44,136 nt of DNA, taken from positions 1-44,136 of the forward strand of contig WFPC01000057.1 of assembly GCA_015487785.1 (NCBI GenBank), given 5' to 3'. Position numbers and translations under genes: made by a program. The DNA comes from Gammaproteobacteria bacterium. Its GTDB lineage: Bacteria; Pseudomonadota; Gammaproteobacteria; S012-40. The notes beneath the pieces are model-generated. The model did no database searches, was not told the origin of the DNA, and saw nothing but the letters and a program-made list of their open reading frames with translations. Positions 19,002 to 27,735 of the stretch are shown here, piece after piece (position 1 is the first letter of the stretch; each line of letters begins with the position of its first letter).

Positions 19002-20146
19002 TGCCCGACTTGCTGTGGTTTCTGTTGCCTGTCGCGGCATTCTCCGGTTGGTGGGTGGCGCAGCGACAGCATCGGGAGACCACGGGCGAACAGCGTTCCC
19101 AGGCCTATTCCTCCGGTTATTATGAAGGCCTGAACTATCTGCTCAACGAGCAGCCAGACAAGGCGCTGGAGGTCTTCGTCAGGTCGCTGCCGGTGAGTGG
19201 CGAGACGGTGGAGATTCACCTGGCCCTGGGTAGCCTGTTTCGACGCCGGGGCGAAATCGATCGTGCCATTGTGCTGCACCAGAACCTGCTGGAGCAGCCC
19301 GGGCTGAACAGCCGCCAGCGCGAGCAGGTGATGTTCGAGCTGGCTCAGGATCATCTCTCGGCTGGCTTGCTCGACCGGGCGGAGGAATTGTTCCTCGAGC
19401 TCAAGCGCTCCCGCAGCCATGCCCAAGCGGCGCTGCGGCTGTTGATCGACGTCTACCAGCAGGAGAAGGACTGGGTCAATGCCATCAGCGCGGCCTACCA
19501 GTATGCGGATATCACTGGCGAACGCCAGGATTTCATTATTGCCCACTATTATTGCGAGCTGGCCGAGCAGGCCCTGGCCGAGGGGCGTGAACGCGCGGCC
19601 GGTGAGTTCGTGGCCAAGGCCTTGCAGGCCGACGGGGACAGTGTGCGGGCTGCGCTGATCATGGCGCGCATGGCCATTGGCAGAGAGGATTGCCAGGCGG
19701 CAGTGAAACATCTACAGCGGGTTTTACAGCGCAAAAGCCCCTATGTAAGCGAAATCTTGGCCTTGTTGGTGACATGCTATGAGCATCTGGGTTGGCGTGA
19801 GCGTATTCCAAGCCTGCTGGCGGGGGTGGAAGCACCGGCCGACGGTGTATTCGAAACCCTCGCTCTGGCCCGCTTGTGCGATCGCTATGGGGAGAATGCG
19901 CGGGCGCGCCGCTTGCTCGAAGCCCTGTTGGACAGAAAGCCCGACAGCGAAGTCCTATCCTGTTATCTGGAACTGTTGGGCGAACGGTTTGATTGTAGAT
20001 CCACCCTGGACAGGCTCAAGCGCCTGCTGCGCCAGAGGGCGGAGCTGGCCATGCGCTATCTTTGCAGCCAATGCGGTTTTTCGGGTCAGGAGCTGCATTG
20101 GCAATGTCCCAGTTGCAAGAGTTGGGGGACCATCCGGCCCCTTTGA
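19001..20146 (+). CDS. lapB: Lipopolysaccharide assembly protein B (YciM)
   Basis: LapB is a membrane-anchored tetratricopeptide protein which, in E. coli, directs the FtsH protease to LpxC and so sets LPS output. The 381-residue product shows an N-terminal membrane anchor (about residues 3-20), a run of TPR helices from about 40 to 345, and a C-terminal rubredoxin-like zinc site with Cys355, Cys358, Cys369 and Cys372. Start and stop overlap with lapA indicates coupled translation. lapA-lapB-pyrF is also the order in E. coli. Confidence 0.95.
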   Translation: MPDLLWFLLPVAAFSGWWVAQRQHRETTGEQRSQAYSSGYYEGLNYLLNEQPDKALEVFVRSLPVSGETVEIHLALGSLFRRRGEIDRAIVLHQNLLEQPGLNSRQREQVMFELAQDHLSAGLLDRAEELFLELKRSRSHAQAALRLLIDVYQQEKDWVNAISAAYQYADITGERQDFIIAHYYCELAEQALAEGRERAAGEFVAKALQADGDSVRAALIMARMAIGREDCQAAVKHLQRVLQRKSPYVSEILALLVTCYEHLGWRERIPSLLAGVEAPADGVFETLALARLCDRYGENARARRLLEALLDRKPDSEVLSCYLELLGERFDCRSTLDRLKRLLRQRAELAMRYLCSQCGFSGQELHWQCPSCKSWGTIRPL

Positions 20147-20158
20147 CGTTTCGAGTTG

Positions 20159-20875
20159 ATGCAACAAGTGAACGATCCCAAAATCATCGTGGCGCTGGAT
20201 TTTCCACGCCAGGCAGAGGCACTGGAGTGTGCCCGGCGACTGGCGCCGGAGTTGTGTCGAGTGAAAGTGGGCAAGGAGTTGTTCACCGCTGCGGGGCCGG
20301 CGGTGGTGGAAGCACTCATAACGCTGGGTTTCGAGGTTTTTCTGGATCTGAAGTTTCACGATATTCCGGCCACCGTGGCCAAGGCCTGTCGGGCCGCCGC
20401 CACACTGGGTGTGTGGATGGTGAACGTGCATGCCCTGGGGGGACCGCGTATGCTGGCGGCGGCGCGGGAGGCGCTGGAGACGGGCGACCAGCGCCCCTTG
20501 CTGATTGCGGTGACCATTCTCACCAGCGCCTCGGCGGCCGACCTGCAGGCAGTGGGCCTGGCTGGAGAGCCGGAAGAACATGTGTTGCGCCTGGCCCGCC
20601 TGGCGCGGGAACATGGGCTCGACGGCGTGGTCTGCTCGGCCCGTGAAGCCCGCCTGCTGCGTGAACGCTGTGGCGAGGATTTCTGTCTGGTCACGCCGGG
20701 TATCCGTCCACAGGGTAGCGCCAGCGACGACCAGGTGCGCATCGTCACCCCGGTCCAGGCCGTGCGCCAGGGGGCCGATTATCTGGTCATCGGCCGGCCT
20801 ATCACCCAGGCGACCGAGCCCCGGGCCCGGCTGGAGGCCATCCAGCGCGAGATTACAGATATCAGCCACCCATGA
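20159..20875 (+). CDS. pyrF: Orotidine 5'-phosphate decarboxylase
   Basis: PyrF decarboxylates OMP to UMP, the last step of de novo pyrimidine synthesis. The 238-residue protein has IIVALDFP at the N-terminus, the catalytic DLKFHDIP with Asp63, Lys65 and Asp68, then VNVHALGG and the phosphate-binding VTPGIRP and YLVIGRPIT. The ATG at 20159 is used; a TTG at 20156 and a GTG at 20168 are alternatives, and the ribosome site is weak. It lies 12 bp after lapB, and its last 4 bases overlap the start of the next gene. Confidence 0.96.
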   Translation: MQQVNDPKIIVALDFPRQAEALECARRLAPELCRVKVGKELFTAAGPAVVEALITLGFEVFLDLKFHDIPATVAKACRAAATLGVWMVNVHALGGPRMLAAAREALETGDQRPLLIAVTILTSASAADLQAVGLAGEPEEHVLRLARLAREHGLDGVVCSAREARLLRERCGEDFCLVTPGIRPQGSASDDQVRIVTPVQAVRQGADYLVIGRPITQATEPRARLEAIQREITDISHP

Positions 20876-22377
20876 ACGAACGTAAGGCCGTTTCACCGGG
20901 AGCAGGTCTGACCGCCTTGATGTTCGGTGTCTGCACATTGACACCTGCATTGGCCGACGAGGGTCCGCGCATCACCACCCTGAACCGTTTCAGCCTGGAA
21001 GAGCTACGCCTGCCAAAGGGGGAGAGCATGGGGCTTTTGGGTGGTAATTTCCTGTTCGAGAAGAGAGGGAATTACTGGGGCCTGGGGATTTATGGTGCGG
21101 TGACCGGGCGCCGGGGTGGTTTCTTCACCGGCGGGTTCGAACTGGGACGGCGTTTTTGCGCCGCACCCTGGTGTCTGGACGCTGGCCTGTTCGTGGGTGG
21201 AGGTGGAGGCGGTGCCGCGCCCCAGGGCGGTGGCCTGATGTTGCGTCCCCACCTGGATGTGTGGCGGGATTCCGGCGTGCATGGCTGGGCCCTGGGTATC
21301 AGTCAGGTGCGTTTCCCCAATGGTGCCATTTCCAGTTGGCAGGCCAGTGTTTCGTATCAGCGCCGCTTTTCCCAGTTCTGGCTCGCCGGTTGGCCGACTG
21401 TGGCAAGCGGCATATTGTCGGGGCGGGCGGTATCCCGCGAGCTGGCCCTGCAGGGCACGGCCTACCTGCCGGCACGGGATCACCGCGGACGCAGTGGCAA
21501 GCCGCTGGATCGTACTATGCAGGTGATCGGTATTCGCTGGCGTCAGCATTGGCGAGGACGCTGGTGGCCGGGTTTCGAGACCGCTGGCGCCTGGGGAGGC
21601 GCCATCGATGGCTTTGCCCAGGTGCTGGGCGGCCTGGATTTCATCCAGCCCTTGGGACGGCGCTGGGACGTGCTGTTGTCGGCGCGCCTGGGTGCCGCCG
21701 GTGGTGGCGACGTGGATACCGGAGGTGGCGTCATCGGACGCCTGGCGGGGGGAGTGCAGTACGTCCTGGACAAAGGCTGGTCCTTGCAACTGGAAGGCGG
21801 GCAGACCCGGGCATGGCGGGGAGGTTTCACCGCTTCCACGCTCAGCCTGGCGGTGTTCCATCGTTATCACACCCTGGCGCCCCTGGGTGAAATGCGCCAG
21901 GCGCACCGGGTGCGCTGGAAAGCGCATCGCGTGCGGGCGGGTATCCAAAGCTATCGTTTCAGTGGTTATGAGGGACGCAAGTCACCGCGCCATGTGTCGG
22001 GTCCGGTGGATATGTTTGTGCTCAAGATGGATGCGTTTGCCAATTCCCGCTTTTTTCTCACCGGCCAGGCGCTGGGCGCCTACGACGGTGGTGCCGGTGG
22101 TTATGCCGTGGGGCTGGTGGGTGCGGGCTGGCAGGTATCGCGGACCGATTTCTGGTACGGCGGCGAAGTGGCCGTCGGGGCGGCGGGTGGCGGTGGCCTG
22201 GACGTGGGTGACGGGGTCTTGTTGCAGGCCTTGTTGAATCTGGGGCTGATGCTGAACAAACAACTCGGTTTGGAAGGTGGGATTGGCTATACTGTCGCCC
22301 CCGAAGGCCGCTTGCAAACGGCCACGGGTGAATTGTCGCTGGTCTACCGGTTTGCTGTGCCACAGTTGCAGCAATGA
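20872..22377 (+). CDS. Predicted outer-membrane beta-barrel-like protein of unknown function
   Basis: I do not recognise this 501-residue protein. A Sec signal peptide is clear: a hydrophobic stretch at about residues 12-23 and a likely cleavage after Ala28 (TPALA before DEG). The mature part is rich in Gly, Trp, Tyr and Phe and alternates polar and apolar residues in short strands such as [18 protein letters not shown], as outer-membrane barrels do. It has glycine runs near residues 104-110. Near the end, LSLVYRF could be the last strand, but several residues follow it. It overlaps pyrF by ATGA and is followed after 18 bp by an SLBB export gene, so a role in envelope polysaccharide export or anchoring is inferred from position only. 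Confidence 0.8.
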   Translation: MNERKAVSPGAGLTALMFGVCTLTPALADEGPRITTLNRFSLEELRLPKGESMGLLGGNFLFEKRGNYWGLGIYGAVTGRRGGFFTGGFELGRRFCAAPWCLDAGLFVGGGGGGAAPQGGGLMLRPHLDVWRDSGVHGWALGISQVRFPNGAISSWQASVSYQRRFSQFWLAGWPTVASGILSGRAVSRELALQGTAYLPARDHRGRSGKPLDRTMQVIGIRWRQHWRGRWWPGFETAGAWGGAIDGFAQVLGGLDFIQPLGRRWDVLLSARLGAAGGGDVDTGGGVIGRLAGGVQYVLDKGWSLQLEGGQTRAWRGGFTASTLSLAVFHRYHTLAPLGEMRQAHRVRWKAHRVRAGIQSYRFSGYEGRKSPRHVSGPVDMFVLKMDAFANSRFFLTGQALGAYDGGAGGYAVGLVGAGWQVSRTDFWYGGEVAVGAAGGGGLDVGDGVLLQALLNLGLMLNKQLGLEGGIGYTVAPEGRLQTATGELSLVYRFAVPQLQQ

Positions 22378-22395
22378 ATCGGACGAGAAGGAGTG

Positions 22396-25194
22396 ATGGG
22401 TTTGCGGTTTGAAGGCGTGTCGAAAATCCCCCGGTCGTTGCCGGGCCGGATCTGGGGGATGCTGTTCTTGTTCCTGGCAAGCGGCGGAGTGTGGGCCGCC
22501 CTCAGCCCCAGCGCCCAGCAGTTGCAGATGTTCAACTCGCTCAGCGCGGCGGAAAAGCAACAGGTGATGCAGGCCCTGGGAGGGACGTCGGATGCTGTGA
22601 TTTCCGTGCCCCAGACCGGTGGGCCCCAGTCTCAGAAAGTCGAGCAGGCCCCGGCGACGGACGCCGAGGCCCCTGCCAAGGACGAGGCCCTGGCGGCCGA
22701 GCTGGAGGCCGAGCGCAAGCGTTTCCGTGGTGGCGACACCCTGATACTCTATTTGCGCAAGTTGCCGGAGAAAACCGAACACAACCTGGTTGCGCAAAAA
22801 CGCAAGGAAGACGAGCTGGAGCCTCCCGAGGGCAGTATCCACCGGCTGGACAAGAACGGTTTTCTCGATTTGCCCGATGTGGGCAGGATTCAACTCGCCG
22901 GCCTCACCGAGGAGGAAGCGGCGGCGCGGATCCTGCTCGAGCCCATCTACCAGGGTTACGAGGTGGGGGTCAAGCGCCTGCCCCTGGTCAAGAGTGGGCG
23001 GGATGCCTTGCAGCCCTTCGGTTATGAAATCTTTCGTCGCGATGGCGAGGCGGTTTCCTCGCTGGACGTGCCGGTGCCCAGCGACTACCAGGTGGGTCCC
23101 GGAGACATCATCAATATCCAGCTCTTCGGCAAGGAGAACCAGAACTACAGCCTGCAGGTGGCCCGTGACGGCACCCTGGCCTTTCCTGGCATGGGCTTCA
23201 TTCCGGTGGCGGGAATGAGCTTCGCCGAACTCAAGAGCGACCTCCAGGACCGGGTGAAACGCCAGTTCATCGGCGTGGAGGCCCATGTCACCATGGGAGA
23301 GCTGCGTGGTATCCGGGTCTTCGTGCTGGGTGAGGTGGAGCGTCCCGGTGCCTATACTCTCAGCGCGCTCAGCGGCATCACCCAGGCCCTGATCCAGGCC
23401 GGCGGGGTCAAGAGCATGGGTTCGCTGCGCAATATCCAGCTCAAGCGAGAGGGCCGGCGGGTGGCGACCCTGGATGCCTATGATCTGTTGCTCAGGGGCG
23501 ATAACCGCAATGACCGGGTGCTCAGGCCCGGCGACGTGGTCTATGTGCCCCCGGTGGGTGCCACGGTGGCGGTCTATGGCGAGGTCAAGCGACCGGCCAT
23601 CTATGAATTGAAGAAAAAGAACCGCACGGTGCGCGAGGTAATCGAGCTGGCTGGCGGTGTCTTGCCCACTGCCTACTTGGACGAGGTGATCCTGGAGCGG
23701 GTGGAGCACGAACTGCAACGTCGGATTCTGCAGGTGAATCTGAACCAGCGCCACACACCAAGGGTGAAATCCGGCGATGTGATCCGGGTGGACTCGGTGA
23801 CCGAACGCCTGGCCAACGTGATCACCGTGCGGGGCATGACCGAACGGGCCGGGTGGTACCAGTGGCGCGAAGGCATCCGGCTGACCGACATCTTCAAGTC
23901 GGCAGCGGTGTTCAAGCCCAATGCCGACCTGGAGTACTTGCTCGTCAAGCGCTACACCGAACCAGGCCATCGCCTCACCGTGCTCATGGGTAACCTGGTC
24001 CGGGCCTGGCAGGAACCCGATTCCGCCGCCAACCTGGTCTTGCAACCCCGTGACGAGATCCTGATCTTCCAGCTCGGCGACAACCGCCAGCGCCATATCC
24101 GGCCCATCATCGAGCAGTTGACCCTGCAATCGTCCAAGCAGGCGCCCACGCCGGTGGTGCGGGTGAGCGGGCGGGTGCATGCCGAGGGGGATTATCCCCT
24201 GGTGCCTGGCATGCGGGTGAGTGATTTGATCCGTGCCGCCGGGCGTTTGCAGGAATCGGCCTATACCCTGGAGGCGGAGCTGACCCGCTATGTGACCGAG
24301 GATGGAAAGCCGCGGGTGCTGGAACATCTGCGCATCCCCCTGCAGCAGATACTGGCCGAGCACGACGACAGCGACGTGCTGCTACAGCCCTTCGATCATC
24401 TCAATATCAAGGCCGTTCCCCTGTGGGAACAGGAAAACTTCGTGGAACTCAAAGGCGAGGTGCGGTTCCCCGGTCGCTATGCCATTTCCCGGGGTGAAAC
24501 CTTGAGCCAGTTGCTCAAGCGGGCCGGTGGGCTGACCGGATTCGCCTATCCACAAGGCGCGGTATTCATGCGCGAGGATCTGCGCCGCCGCGAGCAGGAA
24601 CGCATGGATGCCATGGCGGCCAAGCTGGAGGCGGAGCTGGCGGCACTGACCCTGCAACGGGCCAATACACCGGCGGAGGCCGCCAGCGGGGGCATTGCCA
24701 CGGACCTGCTGAGCAAGTTGCGCACGGTCAAGGCGGCGGGACGCCTGGTGATCCACTTGGATGAGATCAATGCCGCCCTGGCGGAGGGCCGACCGGTGGA
24801 TCCCGACATCGATGTGATCCTGCGCGATGGCGACCGGCTCTTCGTGCCGGCGCAGATGCAGGAGGTCACGGTGATCGGTGAGGTCTATCATCCCACCTCG
24901 CATCTCTATGCCAAGGACCTGTCGGTGAAGGATTACATCAATGCCAGTGGTGGCATGACCAACCAGGCGGCCAAGAGCAACATCTATGTGATCAAGGCCG
25001 ATGGTACGGTGAACCCGGCCAAGAAGGGCTGGTTCTCGCCGCTGGCGCGGATTTCACCCGGGGACACCATCGTGGTGCCCTATGATTCCCAGCGGGTCAG
25101 CAAGCTCAAGCTGTGGAGTGATATCTCGCGCATCACCTATCAACTGGGGCTGTCCATCGCCGCCTGGAACAGCGTCGGCTTGCTGAATTTCTGA
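22396..25194 (+). CDS. Large SLBB/polysaccharide export protein (Wza-like family)
   Basis: This 932-residue protein belongs to the family of outer-membrane polysaccharide exporters but is more than twice the size of Wza. After an N-terminal hydrophobic signal (cleavage probably after VWA near residue 33) comes a Glu/Ala-rich region, a degenerate export-type domain (about 113-190) and a clear one beginning DYQVGPGDIINIQLFG (about 230-300). Then follow about six SLBB-type repeats near residues 305, 391, 475, 587, 682 and 823; examples are VFVLGEVERPGAYTLS and VAVYGEVKRPAIYEL. A Glu/Arg-rich helical insert lies between the fifth and sixth. There is no lipobox. Start choice is uncertain: AAGGAG at 22388-22393 is only 2 bp from the ATG, and a TTG at 22402 is better spaced. 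Confidence 0.88.
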   Translation: MGLRFEGVSKIPRSLPGRIWGMLFLFLASGGVWAALSPSAQQLQMFNSLSAAEKQQVMQALGGTSDAVISVPQTGGPQSQKVEQAPATDAEAPAKDEALAAELEAERKRFRGGDTLILYLRKLPEKTEHNLVAQKRKEDELEPPEGSIHRLDKNGFLDLPDVGRIQLAGLTEEEAAARILLEPIYQGYEVGVKRLPLVKSGRDALQPFGYEIFRRDGEAVSSLDVPVPSDYQVGPGDIINIQLFGKENQNYSLQVARDGTLAFPGMGFIPVAGMSFAELKSDLQDRVKRQFIGVEAHVTMGELRGIRVFVLGEVERPGAYTLSALSGITQALIQAGGVKSMGSLRNIQLKREGRRVATLDAYDLLLRGDNRNDRVLRPGDVVYVPPVGATVAVYGEVKRPAIYELKKKNRTVREVIELAGGVLPTAYLDEVILERVEHELQRRILQVNLNQRHTPRVKSGDVIRVDSVTERLANVITVRGMTERAGWYQWREGIRLTDIFKSAAVFKPNADLEYLLVKRYTEPGHRLTVLMGNLVRAWQEPDSAANLVLQPRDEILIFQLGDNRQRHIRPIIEQLTLQSSKQAPTPVVRVSGRVHAEGDYPLVPGMRVSDLIRAAGRLQESAYTLEAELTRYVTEDGKPRVLEHLRIPLQQILAEHDDSDVLLQPFDHLNIKAVPLWEQENFVELKGEVRFPGRYAISRGETLSQLLKRAGGLTGFAYPQGAVFMREDLRRREQERMDAMAAKLEAELAALTLQRANTPAEAASGGIATDLLSKLRTVKAAGRLVIHLDEINAALAEGRPVDPDIDVILRDGDRLFVPAQMQEVTVIGEVYHPTSHLYAKDLSVKDYINASGGMTNQAAKSNIYVIKADGTVNPAKKGWFSPLARISPGDTIVVPYDSQRVSKLKLWSDISRITYQLGLSIAAWNSVGLLNF

Positions 25195-25203
25195 TTACGC
25201 ATC

Positions 25204-26175
25204 ATGACCGAAGAAAAACACAAGCCATCCTCCGCCGGACCACCACCGGCGATGTATTACGCGCCCCTGCCGGCGCCGGTCGAGGACGACGAGATCGACC
25301 TGGCGGAGTATTGGCGTACCCTGATGCGCCACAAGGCCATTCTCTTCACCAGCGTACTGGTGTTCACCCTGGGCAGCCTGGCCGCCGCTTTTCTGATGAC
25401 CCCCATCTACCGCGCCGAGGTGGTGGTGGCGCCGGTATCGGAGGAGAAGGGCGGTGGGCTCTCGGCCCTGGCCGGGCAATTCGGTGGCCTGGCCTCCCTG
25501 GCCGGCATCAATCTCGGTGGGGGAGGTGGCAAGGTGGAGGAGGCCATCGCCAAGCTCAAGTCGCGCGCCTTCACCACGGCCTTCATCGAGGAGCAAGAGT
25601 TGATGCCGGTGTTGTTCGACGAAATCTGGGACCCCGAGGCCAAGCGCTGGCGGGTGGACTCGGAAGAGGACATTCCCACGGCCTGGGATGCCTATGAGGC
25701 GTTCGACGAGATCCGCAGTATCAGCGAGGACAAGAAAACCGGCATCATCACCCTGGCTATCGAGTGGAAGGATCCGGAGCTGGCCGCGCGTTGGGCCAAT
25801 GCGCTGATCGCACGGCTCAACAAAGAGTTGCAACGGGAGGCCATCGAGGAGGCACAAAAGAGCATCGCCTACCTGGAACAGCAACTGGAGCAGACCAGCG
25901 TGATCGAGATGCGCCAGTCCATTTTCCGCCTCATCGAGGCCCAGACCAAGAATATCATGCTGGCCAATGTGCGCGACGAATTCGCCTTCAAGGTCATCGA
26001 CAAGGCCGTGCCGCCGGAAGAGAAGGCCAAGCCCAAGCGCAAGCTGATGGTGGCGCTGGGTTTGGTGATGGGGCTGTTCGTGGGGGTTTTCCTGGCTTTT
26101 TTCGCCGCCTTTCTCAAGAAGCAGCGTGAACTGGGCGATGAAGCTGCCAATGTGGCCGGTGAAGGTGAGACATGA
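25204..26175 (+). CDS. Wzz-type polysaccharide chain-length/co-polymerase protein
   Basis: Wzz-like proteins sit in the inner membrane and set the chain length of O-antigen, capsule or exopolysaccharide. The 323-residue product has a cytoplasmic N-terminus with a proline-rich patch, the family motif DEIDLAEYWRTLMRHK, a first membrane segment (about 45-65) followed by MTPIYRAEVVVAP, a periplasmic helical domain, and a second membrane segment (about 282-304) preceded by VPPEEKAKPKRK. There is no tyrosine-kinase domain, so it is a Wzz- rather than Wzc-type member. No clear ribosome site precedes the ATG, 9 bp after the SLBB gene. Its end overlaps the next gene by ATGA. Confidence 0.9.
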   Translation: MTEEKHKPSSAGPPPAMYYAPLPAPVEDDEIDLAEYWRTLMRHKAILFTSVLVFTLGSLAAAFLMTPIYRAEVVVAPVSEEKGGGLSALAGQFGGLASLAGINLGGGGGKVEEAIAKLKSRAFTTAFIEEQELMPVLFDEIWDPEAKRWRVDSEEDIPTAWDAYEAFDEIRSISEDKKTGIITLAIEWKDPELAARWANALIARLNKELQREAIEEAQKSIAYLEQQLEQTSVIEMRQSIFRLIEAQTKNIMLANVRDEFAFKVIDKAVPPEEKAKPKRKLMVALGLVMGLFVGVFLAFFAAFLKKQRELGDEAANVAGEGET

Positions 26176-27629
26176 GCATGAAATTGCATCCGGTGATCCT
26201 GTGTGGTGGCTCGGGCACCCGCCTGTGGCCCATGTCGCGGGAACATTATCCCAAGCAGCTCCTGCGCCTGGTGGGCGAGGACAGCTTGCTGCAGGCCACT
26301 CTCCGGCGTCTCCAGGGCCTGCAGCCCGGCGAAGGTTTCGCGCTGGCCGACCCCTTGTTGATCAGCAACGAGGCCCACCGTTTTCTGGTGGCCGAACAAA
26401 TGCGCCAGGCCGGCCTGGATGGGGCCGGCATCATTCTCGAGCCGGTGGGTCGCAATACGGCGCCGGCGGTCACTCTGGCGGCGGAACAGGTGGTTCGCGA
26501 AGCCGATGACGGCCTGCTGCTGGTGATGCCGGCCGATCACGTCATCGCCGACCGCGCGGCCTTTCACCGGGCGGTATGTCAGGGCCTGCCCTTTGCCGCG
26601 GCGGGCAAGATGGTCACCTTTGGCATCGTGCCCACGCATGCCGAGACCGGCTATGGCTATATCAAGCGGGGCCAGGCCCTGGGTGGCGAGGCGCACGGCA
26701 TCGAGCGCTTCGTGGAAAAGCCCGATGCCGATACCGCTGCCGAGTTCGTCAGCAGTGGCGATTATTTGTGGAACAGCGGCATGTTCCTGTTCCGTGCCTC
26801 GGCTTGGCTGGAGGCCATTGCCGAATATCGCCCCGACATCGCCCGCCAGGGCAAGGCGGCTATGGACGGACTGAGCCGTGATCTCGATTTCATCCGCGTG
26901 GATGCACAGGCTTTTGCACGCTGCCCCAGCGACTCCATCGACTACGCAGTGATGGAACAGGTGACTTCCCTGCATCCCGAGGCCCGCCACCAGGGCGTGG
27001 TGATCCCTCTGGATGCCGGCTGGTCCGACGTGGGTTCCTGGCAGAGCCTGTGGGAGGTGGGTGACAAGAATGCGCAGGGCAACGTGGTGGCGGGGGATGT
27101 CTACCTGCACGACACCCAGGACTCGTTGGTGCTGGCCGAACGCCGGGTGGTGGCCACCATCGGCCTGCGCGACATGGTGGTGATCGAAACCCCGGATGCC
27201 GTGCTGGTGGCGGACAAGGCGGCGGCACAGGATGTCAAGCAGGTGGTCGGCCGGCTCAAGGACGATGCCCGTCAAGAGGCAGTCAGTCATCGCCGGGTCT
27301 ACCGGCCCTGGGGCAGCTACGAAGGCATCGACGTGGGCGAGCGTTTCCAGGTCAAGCGCATCGTGGTGGCGCCGGGCGCGCGTCTGTCATTGCAGATGCA
27401 TCACCACCGGGCCGAGCACTGGATCGTGGTCAGGGGCACGGCGCGGGTCACGCGGGGCGAGGAGCAGTTCCTGCTGTCGGAGAACCAGTCTACCTACATT
27501 CCTTTGGGGACCACCCATCGCCTGGAGAATCCCGGCACCATTCCCCTGGAGATCATCGAGGTCCAGTCGGGCAGTTACCTGGGAGAGGACGACATCGTGC
27601 GTCTCGACGACCAGTATGGGCGGGACTGA
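26172..27629 (+). CDS. manC: Bifunctional mannose-1-phosphate guanylyltransferase/mannose-6-phosphate isomerase
   Basis: This enzyme makes GDP-mannose from mannose-1-phosphate and GTP, and its C-terminal domain isomerises fructose-6-phosphate to mannose-6-phosphate. The 485-residue product has the pyrophosphorylase signature LCGGSGTRLWPMSR at the N-terminus, PADHVI, RFVEKPDADTA, LWNSGMFLFR, and a C-terminal cupin with RPWGSYE and the metal-binding QMHHHRAEHWIVVRGTARV. The AlgA/ManC/WbpW types cannot be told apart here. No phosphomannomutase or GDP-mannose-using enzyme is nearby, so the product probably feeds genes elsewhere. It is the last gene of the export module, ending 106 bp before lepA. 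Confidence 0.95.
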   Translation: MSMKLHPVILCGGSGTRLWPMSREHYPKQLLRLVGEDSLLQATLRRLQGLQPGEGFALADPLLISNEAHRFLVAEQMRQAGLDGAGIILEPVGRNTAPAVTLAAEQVVREADDGLLLVMPADHVIADRAAFHRAVCQGLPFAAAGKMVTFGIVPTHAETGYGYIKRGQALGGEAHGIERFVEKPDADTAAEFVSSGDYLWNSGMFLFRASAWLEAIAEYRPDIARQGKAAMDGLSRDLDFIRVDAQAFARCPSDSIDYAVMEQVTSLHPEARHQGVVIPLDAGWSDVGSWQSLWEVGDKNAQGNVVAGDVYLHDTQDSLVLAERRVVATIGLRDMVVIETPDAVLVADKAAAQDVKQVVGRLKDDARQEAVSHRRVYRPWGSYEGIDVGERFQVKRIVVAPGARLSLQMHHHRAEHWIVVRGTARVTRGEEQFLLSENQSTYIPLGTTHRLENPGTIPLEIIEVQSGSYLGEDDIVRLDDQYGRD

Positions 27630-27652
27630 CGGCATCAATTGGCGCCGGAATT

Positions 27653-27661
27653 TGCTATCAT
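27653..27661 (+). promoter_or_regulatory. Candidate extended -10 promoter of lepA
   Basis: TGc-TATCAT, an extended -10 sequence resembling the one before gyrA, lies 74 bp before the lepA GTG start in the gap after manC. No good -35 hexamer is at the right spacing. Confidence 0.4.
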
Positions 27662-27735
27662 TCGCGCTTTCGGGTTCGGGGCTCCTTCCGGGAGCGAGAC
27701 GGACACGGCGTGAATCGACCGTTTGAAGAGTATTC

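Noticed and set aside
21982-24363. A 793-codon minus-strand frame opposite the barrel and SLBB genes
   Set aside because: The plus-strand genes have signal peptides, recognisable domains and close spacing; the antisense product has none of these.
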